43,462 nucleotides of DNA from Phycisphaeraceae bacterium (GTDB lineage Bacteria > Planctomycetota > Phycisphaerae > Phycisphaerales > Phycisphaeraceae): positions 1 through 43,462 of the forward strand of contig JAJDCW010000070.1 of NCBI GenBank assembly GCA_029260635.1, in the 5' to 3' direction. Positions 9,042 through 20,695 of the stretch are shown in pieces. The notes under the pieces are model-generated. The model worked only from the letters and a program-made list of their open reading frames with translations. It made no database searches and was not told the DNA's origin. A program made the translations under genes and the position numbers. The number at the start of each line of letters is the position of its first letter. Positions within the stretch are counted from its first letter, which is position 1.

Positions 9042-10418
9042 CTACCGCGCCAGCGAGCCCATCGGGTCCCAGGCGGGCAGCTCGATCGGGTCCTGCTTCG
9101 ACGCCTCGATCTGGTCGTCAGATAAATGGTCCCGGTGGACCGCCACCTCGAACATGTGCTCATCGAACCACGAGTCGTTCATCACATAAAAACCCTTACG
9201 GCCGCCTTCTTCGCCCCAGCTGTTCTCCACCCGCCAGCGACGCGGCGTCTTGTCGTCCGCGATGTCCACGCCCGTGAACAGCATCGCGTGGGTCATCAGG
9301 GTCTGGTGATAGATCAACCGCTCAGCCTTGCTATGTGCAAACTTCGTCTGATACACCCCCTCGTAATCGAACAGCTCCGCGTCCCACAACCCAAGCCCGC
9401 GGTGCATCATCTTCCCGACATCACAGCCCATCCATACCGGCTCGCCACCCATCAGCGTCTTCATCGTCAGCGTCTTCATCGTCTCGATATCGACGTTCAA
9501 GTACTTCACCGGGTCGCCCCCGATCACGTTACCCAGATGTGCCACGGTAAACGTCTTGCCCATCGGGCTGCTCGGCCGGGGGTCGTTCACCAGACAGATG
9601 TATTCCTCCAACGGGATCGTGCAGTAGGTATCTGCAAACTCCTTAGGCGTCATCTCCCCGTCCCGATGAAAACGCTTTTCTTCATCCTGCCACTGCCAAT
9701 CAAACGTCTCCGGCGGCGTCCCCAGATGGATACTCAACACCCGGTACGCCGTCGCTACAATGTCGTCCTTCGCCTGCCTAACCTTATCCGCTCCCGCACC
9801 CTTGGCAACGCGCTCGCGCAGCGTCGCCGCGCCCTCGCGCAGCAAGTTCAGCAGGATGCTGTTCATCCGCCTCGTGTTCGACGAGCTCTGCGACTCGGGC
9901 ATCACCGCCTGAGGCACAAGCCCGTGCTTGCGTACCACGCTTACGAACATGTTCCACTGCCCGCCGTCATCGATCGGCCGACCCAGCAGGTGCGCCACAA
10001 GCCGGTCGTCCACGTCCCGGTCGGCGGTCAGAATGATCTGCTCAAGGAAATAATTCGCCCGCTCCAGCTTGTCCCAGAACAGCGTGTGGTTCTGGCTGAA
10101 CTCAAACTCTTTGAGCTTCATCTTCTTCATCGCGCCGACCCGGATCAGGTTCAGCCCCGCGAACATCCAGCAACGCCCGGAACTCTTCTGGTTCGTCACC
10201 TTCCAGTCGTCCAGGTGATGGCTGAACGTATGATCCGTCGAGGTCACGACCTCCCGGTTCAACGCCACCTCATCCACCGCCGTCTGCGTCACCGCGTTCT
10301 GCATCAGCCTGTTACGCGCATCGGATGCAAACCCTTCGCGCAGCTGCGCAAGCGCTGCCTCACTAAGCCCGCCCTCTTCAACCCGCCCGTCTGTCTGTCT
10401 CGGTGAAATCGTAGACAA
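9042..10418 (-). CDS. C1B peptidase, bleomycin hydrolase / aminopeptidase C family
   Basis: KSSGRCWMFAGLNLIR active-site Cys region; THAMLFTGVDI His region; VENSWGEEGGRKGFYVMND Asn region. Confidence 0.9.
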   Translation of the reverse strand: MSTISPRQTDGRVEEGGLSEAALAQLREGFASDARNRLMQNAVTQTAVDEVALNREVVTSTDHTFSHHLDDWKVTNQKSSGRCWMFAGLNLIRVGAMKKMKLKEFEFSQNHTLFWDKLERANYFLEQIILTADRDVDDRLVAHLLGRPIDDGGQWNMFVSVVRKHGLVPQAVMPESQSSSNTRRMNSILLNLLREGAATLRERVAKGAGADKVRQAKDDIVATAYRVLSIHLGTPPETFDWQWQDEEKRFHRDGEMTPKEFADTYCTIPLEEYICLVNDPRPSSPMGKTFTVAHLGNVIGGDPVKYLNVDIETMKTLTMKTLMGGEPVWMGCDVGKMMHRGLGLWDAELFDYEGVYQTKFAHSKAERLIYHQTLMTHAMLFTGVDIADDKTPRRWRVENSWGEEGGRKGFYVMNDSWFDEHMFEVAVHRDHLSDDQIEASKQDPIELPAWDPMGSLAR

Positions 10419-10508
10419 AACTCAACCTCCATAACCTATTAGATGACTGTAAACCCATACTATATCCGCCAAACCGCCCCTCAACACCCCACCCCCAAAA
10501 AAACACCC

Positions 10509-10537
10509 GAAACCCACGTTTTCAAAACGTGGGCTTC
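10509..10537. repeat. Palindrome copy 1 (REP-like)
   Basis: gaaacccacgtttt-c-aaaacgtgggcttc; one mismatch in the 14-bp arms. Confidence 0.85.
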
Positions 10538-10556
10538 CTGACGCGCCCACATCCTC

Positions 10557-10775
10557 CATCAACGACCCCGTCCGACACCTCATCGGGATCGCCATGAAAG
10601 AGTCTTCCAAAGCCTTAACCCGCGCAGGCCTAGCCACCCCCGGCGGCGTCTGGGCGCGGCGTGGGAAGATCGTCCCGATCAAGGACTAGGCACATCAGGT
10701 CAATGTCTACAAGTACATCCTCGAACACGCACGCAGAGAACAAGCCGCGATCTGGTCGTTTCAGGATGAAAAGTA
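10557..10775 (+). pseudogene. Remnant of a RAYT/IS200-like (Y1_Tnp) transposase C-terminus
   Basis: Frame reads NDPVRHLIGIAMKESSKALTRAGLATPGGVWARRGKIVPIKD*AHQVNVYKYILEHARREQAAIWSFQDEK*; in-frame stop and no catalytic HUH part. Confidence 0.55.
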
Positions 10776-10791
10776 ACAGAACCAAAATAAA

Positions 10792-10820
10792 GAAGCCCAC
10801 GTTTTGAAAACGTGGGCTTC
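10792..10820. repeat. Palindrome copy 2 (REP-like), just downstream of atpD
   Basis: gaagcccacgtttt-g-aaaacgtgggcttc; perfect 14-bp arms, near-identical to copy 1. Confidence 0.88.
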
Positions 10821-10853
10821 CGGTGAATTCATTTTATCTGGTGATCTCTCGTC

Positions 10854-12302
<1,449 letters not shown>

Positions 12303-12521
12303 TTATCCTCTTGTTTTCAAGCAACTTAGCGGCGTCACGCCCCACGCGCGACCCCGCCGGGCCAAGTAGATTAGCGGGCCGTCGCCGGTTTGCCAAGTCC
12401 GTGATTTATCAGTCTTTCTGCCGGTAAAATCACCTGGGTCCTGTAAAAAGCTCGATCAAAACAATCAACGTGTTATACTCACCGCACATTCCGTCTTATA
12501 TAGACGCACGGAGGCGTCCGC

Positions 12522-13607
12522 GTGACCGCGACTAATACCCCCCACATCCCAGCCACTCCCACCGAAGACGTCCACCAAGACGCCCCGGATACCGCGCAGC
12601 AACCCACACCTGAGCCTCAAACGATTGATCCTGCCGGTCAAGACATCGCGCCGATCATCACGCCGGACATCCAACCGATCCAGACGCCGATCCCAGATCC
12701 GCCACAGATCAAACAAGATGGCCAGCCGGACGACGCCCCGGACGATGCGCCGATGCGCATCATCGCGCTGATGAACCAGAAGGGGGGTGTCGGCAAGACC
12801 ACCACCTGCACCAACCTCGGCGCGGCCCTGGCACGCATGGGCAAGCGCGTGCTCATGATCGACCTGGACCCCCAGGCCCATCTCACGCTCTCGCTGGGTG
12901 TGGACCCCGATCAACTCGACAAGAGCATGTACGAACTGCTGACCGACGCGGGTACCACCGCCGACCAGGTCGTCAAGCCGGTCACCGAGGACGGCCGACT
13001 CACGATCCTCCCCGCCGAGGTCAACCTCGCCGGCGTCGAAGCGGAACTGGCCGACAAGGTCGTCACCGGCATGGCACAGACCGTGCTCAAACAAAAAGTC
13101 GCGCCGCTCTTAGGCAACCCCGACCTGCCAAGGGACGCTAAGACCAACGACCGCCCCGACTACGTCCTGATCGACTGCCCGCCGAGCCTGGGCCTGCTCA
13201 CCGTCAACGCGCTGACACTCGCCGGCGAGGTCATCGTCCCCATGCAGGCGCACTTCCTGGCCCTGCAGGGTCTGGGCAAGCTCTTCGAAACTATCGCCAT
13301 GATGAAGCAGGGGATCAACCCGACACTCAAAGTCGCCGGCGTCGTCCTGTGCATGCACGAGGGCAACACCATCCTCGCCAACGAGGTCATCAACGACGTA
13401 AACAGCTTCCTCACCGAAGCCCGCGGCACCGACGCCCCCTGGTCTAACGCGGTGGTTTACCACCCCCCGATCCGCCGAAATATCAAGCTCGCCGAGTCCC
13501 CCAGCTTCGGCCAAAGCATCTTCGACTACGCCCCGGACTGCCACGGCGCCAAAGACTACGCCAAGCTCGCCGAGTCCGTCGCGACACAGCGGGTTAACGC
13601 GGGTTGA
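12522..13607 (+). CDS. ParA family ATPase with a Pro-rich N-terminal extension
   Basis: GTG start; MNQKGGVGKTTTCTNLGAAL, LMIDLDPQAHLT, VLIDCPPSLGLLTVNAL. Confidence 0.9.
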   Translation: MTATNTPHIPATPTEDVHQDAPDTAQQPTPEPQTIDPAGQDIAPIITPDIQPIQTPIPDPPQIKQDGQPDDAPDDAPMRIIALMNQKGGVGKTTTCTNLGAALARMGKRVLMIDLDPQAHLTLSLGVDPDQLDKSMYELLTDAGTTADQVVKPVTEDGRLTILPAEVNLAGVEAELADKVVTGMAQTVLKQKVAPLLGNPDLPRDAKTNDRPDYVLIDCPPSLGLLTVNALTLAGEVIVPMQAHFLALQGLGKLFETIAMMKQGINPTLKVAGVVLCMHEGNTILANEVINDVNSFLTEARGTDAPWSNAVVYHPPIRRNIKLAESPSFGQSIFDYAPDCHGAKDYAKLAESVATQRVNAG

Positions 13608-13622
13608 TTCTGACCGGGATTT

Positions 13623-13767
13623 AACCACAGAGGCGCAGAGATAAAGACAAGAGCGGAAGTATCCGCTGGTTACACAGATTGCACAGATTTATAAATTGTG
13701 AGGAACACAATCCCAATCTGTGAAGTCTGCGAAATCTGTGGATAACTCCTGATGCTTCTCTGTGGTT
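13623..13767. repeat. Nested inverted repeat between convergent parA and polX
   Basis: aaccacagag (13623) / ctctgtggtt (13758-13767) enclosing cacagattgcacagattt / aatctgtgaagtctgcgaaatctgtgg. Confidence 0.7.
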
Positions 13768-13773
13768 CACTTC

Positions 13774-15570
13774 TCAAGTTCTAGTAGACTTCAACCACTT
13801 CGCCAGCGCGGCCTTCGTCATGCAGTTCACGACGTTTTTCTTGGTTGCCCCTGCGCGTCGTGCGGTGAGGACGCCGTATTGGAGATGATCCAGGTTGGCC
13901 AGGCGGTGGGCGTCGGTGTTGATGGCCAACTTCACACCGGCGGCGATGGCGGCTTTGGCGTGGGTGTCGCGCAGGTCAAGCCGCCAGTGGTTGGCGTTGA
14001 TCTCCATCGCGATGCCGCGCTCGGCCGCGGCCTTAAACAGGGCACCCATATCGGGGCTCAGCCCCTCGCGACGGCCGATCAGTCGGCCGGTCGGGTGGCC
14101 CATGATCGTGACGTAGGGACTCTCGATCGCTTTAAGAAATCGGGTGGTACACTTCGCGGGCTCCTGCGACAGCGCCGCGTGAGGCGACGCGACTACGACG
14201 TCCAGTTCTTTCAGCAGGCTGTCCGGGTAATCCAGTCGGCCGTCGGCAAGGATGTCGACCTCGCTGCCAGCCAGGACGATGATCTTGCCCTTGAGTTTCT
14301 CCGCGACCTTGCGGATCGCGACGATGTGTTTTTCCAGCCGTTCGTCGCTGAGCCCGTTGGCCTGCACCTGCCCCTTGGAGTGGTCGGTGATCGCGACCGT
14401 GTGGAACCCGCGCTCCGCAGCAGCCAGAGCAAGTTCTTCGATCGACCACATCCCGTCGCTGGCGGTCGTGTGCGTGTGCAGCTCGGCCTTGATATCCGAG
14501 ACTTCGATCAGCGGGGGACCGGCGATGGCATCGCCGGCTTTGTGGGATGATTCCGCTAGCGCGACCTCGCCCCGATCCTCGCGCAGCTCCGGGGGGACCC
14601 ACGCGAGCTTCAGTGCCTTGAATACCTCTTCCTCCGTCTTACCCGCGACAACCTTCTCGCTGTCGGTCTTGATTAAGCCCCACTCGTTGAGCTTCATCCC
14701 CATCGAGACCGCACGCTCACGCAGCCGGACATTGTGTTCCTTGCTCCCGGTGAAGTACATCAGCGCCGCCCCGTAGCTCGCCGTGGGCACGACACGCAGG
14801 TCCACCTGCATCCCCCCGCCCCCGGATATTACCCCGGATTTCCCCCCGGAATCCTCATTCGTGCGGATCGAGCTTTTTGTCTCTCCCCTGGCGATCACGT
14901 CCGCGACGACTTCCAAGCCTACGAACGCGTCCATAATGGCCCCGGCGTCCTTCTCGTTGGCGGCCACCAGCAGGTCCAGGTCCCCGATCGTCTCCTTGCC
15001 CCGCCTCAAGCTCCCGGCGTACTGGATCTGCTTGACCTGCTTCAATTGTTTGAGTTGCTCAACAAACCATAGTGCCAACGGCATCGCCTCGCCGATCTTC
15101 GCGCGCTTGCCGGCCTGCTCGGCGAACGCCAGGTTCTTCTTGATATTCTCGATCTTCTTCTTGCCGAAGCCGGGAAGTTCCTCCAGTTCACCGGTATCCA
15201 GCGCGGCGGTGAGCTGTGCCATATCTTCCAGCCCCGCATCACGCCAGAGGATCGACACGGTCTTAGGCCCGAGCCCGGGGATATCCAGCATCTTCACCAC
15301 GCCCGGCGGGACCTTGTCGAACAGCTCGATCGCCTCGGGTAGTCCGCCGGTCTCGGCAAACTCTTCGATCCGGTCCGCCATCCCCTTGCCGATCCCCTCG
15401 ATCGAGCGCAGCTCCTTGCTGTCCATCCCCGCGACGTCATCGGTCAACTCGCCCAATACCCGCGCCGCCTTCTGAAAAGCGATCACCTTGAACCGGTTGG
15501 CTCCCAGGACTTCCAGCACGTCCGCCATCTGCTGAAATATCCGCGACAGTTTCGCATTGGTCTGTGACAT
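13774..15570 (-). CDS. polX: DNA polymerase X family / PHP domain protein
   Basis: HhH motifs (LPGFGKKKIENIKKNL), YAGSLRRGKETIGDLDLLV nucleotidyltransferase motif, C-terminal PHP (ELHTHTTASDGMWSIEELA); start set at MSQTNAKLS. Confidence 0.92.
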   Translation of the reverse strand: MSQTNAKLSRIFQQMADVLEVLGANRFKVIAFQKAARVLGELTDDVAGMDSKELRSIEGIGKGMADRIEEFAETGGLPEAIELFDKVPPGVVKMLDIPGLGPKTVSILWRDAGLEDMAQLTAALDTGELEELPGFGKKKIENIKKNLAFAEQAGKRAKIGEAMPLALWFVEQLKQLKQVKQIQYAGSLRRGKETIGDLDLLVAANEKDAGAIMDAFVGLEVVADVIARGETKSSIRTNEDSGGKSGVISGGGGMQVDLRVVPTASYGAALMYFTGSKEHNVRLRERAVSMGMKLNEWGLIKTDSEKVVAGKTEEEVFKALKLAWVPPELREDRGEVALAESSHKAGDAIAGPPLIEVSDIKAELHTHTTASDGMWSIEELALAAAERGFHTVAITDHSKGQVQANGLSDERLEKHIVAIRKVAEKLKGKIIVLAGSEVDILADGRLDYPDSLLKELDVVVASPHAALSQEPAKCTTRFLKAIESPYVTIMGHPTGRLIGRREGLSPDMGALFKAAAERGIAMEINANHWRLDLRDTHAKAAIAAGVKLAINTDAHRLANLDHLQYGVLTARRAGATKKNVVNCMTKAALAKWLKSTRT

Positions 15571-15648
15571 AAGCCCTAGCTTACACCGACCAACACAGGT
15601 CTGGAAGCCCGCGTAGCCCCGATGGGTCACGCGGGTTATCCTCTTGCC

Positions 15649-16167
15649 ATGCGGCTGATCGGTTGCGATAAACGGCACACGGGCGCGATCCGAAGCATCT
15701 TCAACGATGTGATCGCGTCTTCCACCGCTTTATACGATTACCAGCCGCGGTCGATCGACAAGGTACAGGCCTGGTTTAAGTCCAAGCGGCAGGGGGGCTA
15801 CCCCGTCATCGGCGCGGTGAACGAGTCTGGCGAGCTGATGGGGTTCGCAAGCTACGGCCGTTTCCGAGACGCACCCGCGTACAAGTATACCGTCGAGCAT
15901 TCGCTTTATGTCGCCGAGCCTTTTCGGGGCAGGGGGGTCGGCCGAAGCCTACTCAATGAAGTCATCTCTCGCGCCGGGGATCAGGATATCCACACGCTGG
16001 TCGGAGGTATTGATTCACAGAACACCGCAAGCATCCGCCTGCACGAGGGTGTTGGGTTCCGTTGCGTGGGCACGCTGCCCCAGGTCGGGTTCAAGTTCGG
16101 GCGATGGCTGGACCTCTGCCTGTATCAACACACATTAGATACGCCTGCCAAGCCAGTCGATGGCTGA
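15649..16167 (+). CDS. GNAT N-acetyltransferase (phosphinothricin acetyltransferase-like)
   Basis: AYKYTVEHSLYVAEPFRGRGVGRSLLNEVI and IDSQNTASIRLHEGVGFRCVGTLPQVGFKFGRWLD. Confidence 0.85.
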   Translation: MRLIGCDKRHTGAIRSIFNDVIASSTALYDYQPRSIDKVQAWFKSKRQGGYPVIGAVNESGELMGFASYGRFRDAPAYKYTVEHSLYVAEPFRGRGVGRSLLNEVISRAGDQDIHTLVGGIDSQNTASIRLHEGVGFRCVGTLPQVGFKFGRWLDLCLYQHTLDTPAKPVDG

Positions 16168-16215
16168 ACAGCATCGACCCGGTTCCAGCTACCCCCGAAG
16201 ACCTGAACCGACCCA

Positions 16216-19200
16216 TTGCCCACGGCGGGCGTCCGACCTAGACTGCCCACAGGCAGACAACATCCACCACCCCACGATCAGGCAGCCCACTCCATGAGCC
16301 CCACCATGACGCCCATGAGCCCAAAGCCAACCCACACCGATCAACCTGCAACCGACGCGCCTTTCGCACGGCGACACGTCGGCCCCTCGCCGCAAGACCT
16401 CCCCGACATGCTTGCGCTGGTCGGCTGTGCTTCGCTGGATGAACTGATCGACCAGACCGTCCCGGTCGACATCCGGCTCAAGCAGCCTTTGACTCTCGAC
16501 AACCCGCAGAGCGAACACGAAACGCTTCAACGGCTTCAGACAATCGCCGACAAGAACAGCGTCGCTCGTTCCATGATCGGCATGGGTTATCACGGCACGA
16601 TCACCCCCGCGCCGATCCTCCGGAACATCCTCGAGAATCCGCTGTGGTATACCGCCTACACCCCGTACCAGGCGGAGATCAGTCAGGGCCGGCTCGAAGC
16701 GATCCTAAATTTCCAGACCATGGTCGCCGACCTCACGGGTTTGCCGTTGGCCAACGGGTCGCTGCTGGATGAAGCCACCGCCGCCGCGGAAGCGATGGCG
16801 ATGTGTTATTCGATCGCGCGGCAGAAGAGGAAGGTCTTCCTGGTCGCCAAGGATTGTCACCCGCAGACGATCGCGGTGGTGAAGACGCGGGCGAAAACGA
16901 TGGGGATTGATGTTCAGTTGTTTACACCGTCCCACGGGCGGCAGCCCGCGGACTTGGGGGATGCTTGTGGCGTGTTGGTGCAATACCCAACGACCGACGG
17001 GCGTATCGAAGACTACGCGGCGCTCGCCGACCAGACACACGAAGCGGGCGGGCTGCTCGTTGCGGCCTGTGACATCCTCGCGCTGGTGCTGCTCAAGCCG
17101 CCGGGCGAGTGGGGGGCCGACATCGCCGTCGGCAGCACCCAACGCTTCGGCGTCCCCATGGGCTTCGGCGGGCCGCACGCCGCCTACATGTCCACCCACG
17201 AGAAACACGCACGCAAGATGCCCGGCCGGATCGTCGGTGTCTCCAAAGACGCCCACGGCAACCCCGCCTACCGCCTCGCCATCCAGACCCGCGAACAACA
17301 CATCAAACGCGACCGCGCCACCAGCAACATCTGCACCGCTCAGGTCCTCCTCGCCGTCGTCGCGGGGATGTACGCCGTGTATCACGGGCCGGCGGGGCTT
17401 AAGCGCATCGCTCTACGTGTACACAACCGGGCCGACGAGGTGGCGCGTGCCCTGAAGCTAAAGGGAGTGAACGTCTGCGACGCACCATTCTTCGACACCA
17501 TCCGTATCGATGTGAGTAACTCTGACACGGTGATCGCCCAGGCATCGAAAGTAGGTATCAATCTCAGAAAACTCGATGATAAAACGGTCTGTGTCAGCGT
17601 GGATGAAACCTCAAACGATGACGACCTGACTAATCTTTTTTCATCCTTCGATGGCACAATCACGTCAGAACCCGGTGCCTACACACCGATCCCGGAACAG
17701 TACGCCCGGACCGACTCGATCCTCACCCACCCCGTCTTCAACCAGTACCACAGCGAGCACGAGTTCCTGAGGTACACCACGCACTTGGCAAGCAAAGACA
17801 TCACGCTCGCTAACAGCATGATCCCGCTGGGATCGTGCACGATGAAACTCAACGCCGCGAGTGAGATGCTGCCGATCTCCTGGCCGGAGTTTGCGCAGAT
17901 GCACCCCTACGCACCCGCCGACCAGACGAAGGGCTATCAGCAACTGTTCGCCGAGTTGGAGGCCTGGCTCGCCGAGATCACCGGGTTCGCCGCCGTGTCA
18001 TTGCAACCCAACGCCGGATCGCAGGGTGAGTACGCCGGACTGCTAGCGATCAAGCGTTACCACGAGTCGCGCAACGACTCGCAACGCGACGCCTGCCTGA
18101 TCCCCGTCAGCGCGCACGGCACAAACCCCGCCTCCGCAGTCATCGCCGGGATGCGAGTCGTACCGGTCGCCTGCAAAGACAACGGCGACATCGACACCGA
18201 CGACCTATCCACCAAAGCGGCGCAACACAAAGACACCCTCGCCGCGCTGATGGTCACCTACCCCTCGACCCACGGCGTCTTCGAGACCACCATCCGGCAG
18301 GTCTGCCAGATCGTCCACGTCCACGGCGGGATGGTCTACATGGACGGCGCGAACATGAACGCGCAGGTCGGGCTCTGCCGGCCCGTGGATATCGGCGCGG
18401 ACGTCTGCCACTTGAATCTGCACAAAACATTCTGCATCCCCCACGGCGGCGGCGGCCCGGGCATGGGGCCTATTGCGTGCAATGAAACACTCGCGCCGTT
18501 CCTGCCCGGCGACCCGGTTGGGATGGGCGATGGCAGATGGCAGATGGGGGATGGGGGGGGATGCACGAACGCACGGTTGAGGGAGAAGTCGGCCAATGCC
18601 GGCGGCACGTCTGATCCATCCGCCATCGCCCATCCCACATCCGCCATGACTTATCCCGTCAGCGCCGCGCCCTACGGCAGCCCGTCGATCCTGCCGATCT
18701 CGTGGATGTACATCGCCATGATGGGTGCCGACGGTTTGAAGCACGCCACCGAGGCCGCGATCCTCAACGCCAACTACATGGCCGCCCGGTTATCCGGCCA
18801 TTACAACATCCTCTACACCGGCGACAACAACCGTGTCGCCCACGAGTTCATCATCGACTGCCGGCCCTTCGAGAAATCCGCTGGTGTACGTGTCGAAGAC
18901 ATCGCCAAGCGCCTCATAGACTTCGGGTTCCACAGCCCGACGATGAGTTGGCCGGTCGCAGGCACTTTGATGATCGAGCCGACCGAGAGCGAATCCAAGG
19001 CCGAACTGGATCGGTTGTGTGACGCGTTGATTACGATCCGCAGGGAGATCGCACGCATCGAGTCGGGCGATCTGGATAAAGATGACAACCCCCTGAAGCA
19101 CGCGCCGCACACGGCCGCCGCGGTCAGCGACGACCACTGGCCACACACCTACCCGCGCAGCCTCGCGGCCTACCCCGACCCGCGCCTGCGTGACAACAAG

Positions 19201-19296
19201 TACTGGCCCCCGGTCGGCCGCGTCGACAACCCCTACGGCGACCGCAACCTCCAGTGCACCTGCCCGACGGTCGACGAGCTGACCGCCGGCGCATAA
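16216..19296 (+). CDS. gcvP: Glycine dehydrogenase (aminomethyl-transferring), single-chain P-protein
   Basis: RHVGPS N-terminus, [21 protein letters not shown]-lysine motif, [23 protein letters not shown]; true start may be 16294. Confidence 0.95.
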   Translation: MPTAGVRPRLPTGRQHPPPHDQAAHSMSPTMTPMSPKPTHTDQPATDAPFARRHVGPSPQDLPDMLALVGCASLDELIDQTVPVDIRLKQPLTLDNPQSEHETLQRLQTIADKNSVARSMIGMGYHGTITPAPILRNILENPLWYTAYTPYQAEISQGRLEAILNFQTMVADLTGLPLANGSLLDEATAAAEAMAMCYSIARQKRKVFLVAKDCHPQTIAVVKTRAKTMGIDVQLFTPSHGRQPADLGDACGVLVQYPTTDGRIEDYAALADQTHEAGGLLVAACDILALVLLKPPGEWGADIAVGSTQRFGVPMGFGGPHAAYMSTHEKHARKMPGRIVGVSKDAHGNPAYRLAIQTREQHIKRDRATSNICTAQVLLAVVAGMYAVYHGPAGLKRIALRVHNRADEVARALKLKGVNVCDAPFFDTIRIDVSNSDTVIAQASKVGINLRKLDDKTVCVSVDETSNDDDLTNLFSSFDGTITSEPGAYTPIPEQYARTDSILTHPVFNQYHSEHEFLRYTTHLASKDITLANSMIPLGSCTMKLNAASEMLPISWPEFAQMHPYAPADQTKGYQQLFAELEAWLAEITGFAAVSLQPNAGSQGEYAGLLAIKRYHESRNDSQRDACLIPVSAHGTNPASAVIAGMRVVPVACKDNGDIDTDDLSTKAAQHKDTLAALMVTYPSTHGVFETTIRQVCQIVHVHGGMVYMDGANMNAQVGLCRPVDIGADVCHLNLHKTFCIPHGGGGPGMGPIACNETLAPFLPGDPVGMGDGRWQMGDGGGCTNARLREKSANAGGTSDPSAIAHPTSAMTYPVSAAPYGSPSILPISWMYIAMMGADGLKHATEAAILNANYMAARLSGHYNILYTGDNNRVAHEFIIDCRPFEKSAGVRVEDIAKRLIDFGFHSPTMSWPVAGTLMIEPTESESKAELDRLCDALITIRREIARIESGDLDKDDNPLKHAPHTAAAVSDDHWPHTYPRSLAAYPDPRLRDNKYWPPVGRVDNPYGDRNLQCTCPTVDELTAGA
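18520..18636. repeat. Inverted-repeat element inside gcvP
   Basis: gggatgggcgatggcagatgg (18520-18540) vs reverse complement of 18616-18636 gggatgggcgatggcggatgg: 20/21; span 117 bp = 39 codons. Confidence 0.75.
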
Positions 19297-19348
19297 GCCC
19301 AACCATCACAACGCCGGCTCACCCCTCACACGATGATCCGCCCGTTTA

Positions 19349-19472
19349 GAGCGTCTTGCGTGATTCTCTTCCGTTATTCCCGCGCAGGCGGGAATCCACA
19401 TGATTTAACTGACCTAAACATGGACCCCCGCATGCGCGGGGGTGACGGGGATAATAACCACGCAATCTGCTC
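19349..19472. mobile_element. MITE-like element with imperfect terminal inverted repeats, flanked by TA
   Basis: Left GAGCgtcTTGCGTG..., right ...CACGCAAtctGCTC, inner cccgcgcaggcggg / cccgcatgcgcggg; TA at 19347-19348 and 19473-19474. Confidence 0.6.
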
Positions 19473-19565
19473 TAATACTCAATATTAAATATGGTCTATG
19501 AACCTGTCGGTTCAATACTGCCGTAAGGCTCGGAGGTAAAGTGCCTGTGCTTCGGTAAAAAAAAA

Positions 19566-19585
19566 CACCCCGACTGATCGGGGCG
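19566..19585 (-). terminator. Rho-independent terminator of the PhnD-like gene
   Basis: ccccga-ctga-tcgggg stem; on the minus strand followed by a long T run (aaaaaaaaa on plus strand upstream). Confidence 0.75.
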
Positions 19586-19621
19586 TTTTCTGACTGTGTT
19601 TTTTGGAACGTTACCTGAGGC

Positions 19622-20695
19622 TTAACCCGCGCCGGCCGGGGCCTTCGTGGCGGGCCCGACGTTCGAGTCGATCCGGCGGACCAGCGCCCAGTCGTCTTTG
19701 TAAGACACCGGCGCGAACCCGTCGATACCCTCAGCCACCAGGGCCTCGGCGTCTGCGCTGTCATCAACCTTAAAGCTGAGCAGCCCCTCGCGGATCTTTT
19801 CTGCCAATTCGGGCTTGAGGTTGTAGATATAACCGATCGCGGCAGAGGGGAAGCGCTCCGACTCATAGATGCTGGCCACGCTGCCTTCTTCGATATCGCC
19901 CCGGGCTACCGCGCGGGCGAGCATGTCGCTGGCGGTCGCCGCCGCCTGGTATTTCCCGGCCGCGACCCCCGCGATCGACTCCTCGTGACCGCGTGAGAAC
20001 ACGAAGTGGTAGTCCTGGTCGTACATCAGGTTGAAGTCGCCAAGCAACACCATCGGGGCCTTGCAGCCCGAGTTCGACCCGGGGTCGGTGAACGCGATGT
20101 TGCCACCCTTAAGGTCCTTCGGGGATTTGATGTCGCTGCCCTTAGGGACAATGATGTTCATCGTGTAGCCGTGCCTACCCTCGGCGTCCGCCGGGGAAGC
20201 CACCGGCACGAACCCGTAGAGGTTCACCGCCTCGGGCACGTTCCCCGTGTTCACCGCCGTGACGTGCAGCCGGCCCTCACGCATCGCCAGAAGCTGGTCA
20301 CGCGCCGACTCGTAGCGCACGTACTGAACGGGCTTACCGGTCGCTGCCGACAAATGATCGGCCAACGGCTTCCACGTCTTCTCATATGACTCCGAGTTCG
20401 GGGCCGCGACGTAGGAGAACAGGATCGCCTCTGGATCGACCCAGCGATCCGCTTCCTGTGGCGGGTCGGCCACGCTGTCGCCGTCCGCGTCGTTGTAGAT
20501 ATCCGCCAGCAGCATCGACTTAGGCTTATCCAGCCCGAAGATCTTGGTCGTCCGTGTCGGATCGTTCTTGGGGACCTGATCCAGACCGTACTGATACGCG
20601 ACGATCGCGATCAGGATCACAATCAGGATAGTTACCATCAGACGTGCCATTGAAAACTTCAGCCCTTTTGCGTCGCCCTGTTCCGTACCACTCAT
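19622..20695 (-). CDS. PhnD-like phosphate/phosphonate substrate-binding protein with N-terminal TM
   Basis: SYEKTWKPLADHLSAATGKPVQYVRYESARDQLLAMREGRLHVTAVNTG, DPGSNSGCKAPM. Confidence 0.82.
   Translation of the reverse strand: MSGTEQGDAKGLKFSMARLMVTILIVILIAIVAYQYGLDQVPKNDPTRTTKIFGLDKPKSMLLADIYNDADGDSVADPPQEADRWVDPEAILFSYVAAPNSESYEKTWKPLADHLSAATGKPVQYVRYESARDQLLAMREGRLHVTAVNTGNVPEAVNLYGFVPVASPADAEGRHGYTMNIIVPKGSDIKSPKDLKGGNIAFTDPGSNSGCKAPMVLLGDFNLMYDQDYHFVFSRGHEESIAGVAAGKYQAAATASDMLARAVARGDIEEGSVASIYESERFPSAAIGYIYNLKPELAEKIREGLLSFKVDDSADAEALVAEGIDGFAPVSYKDDWALVRRIDSNVGPATKAPAGAG

Noticed and set aside
9126-10406. 426-aa plus-strand ORF
   Set aside because: Antisense to the C1 peptidase, with His/Arg/Pro-rich composition and no recognisable motifs.
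10422-10682. 86-aa minus ORF
   Set aside because: Antisense to the RAYT-like remnant and crossing a palindrome; no coding support.
13737-13745. DnaA-box match TGTGGATAA
   Set aside because: Part of the interspersed repeat aatctgtggataa, so probably fortuitous.
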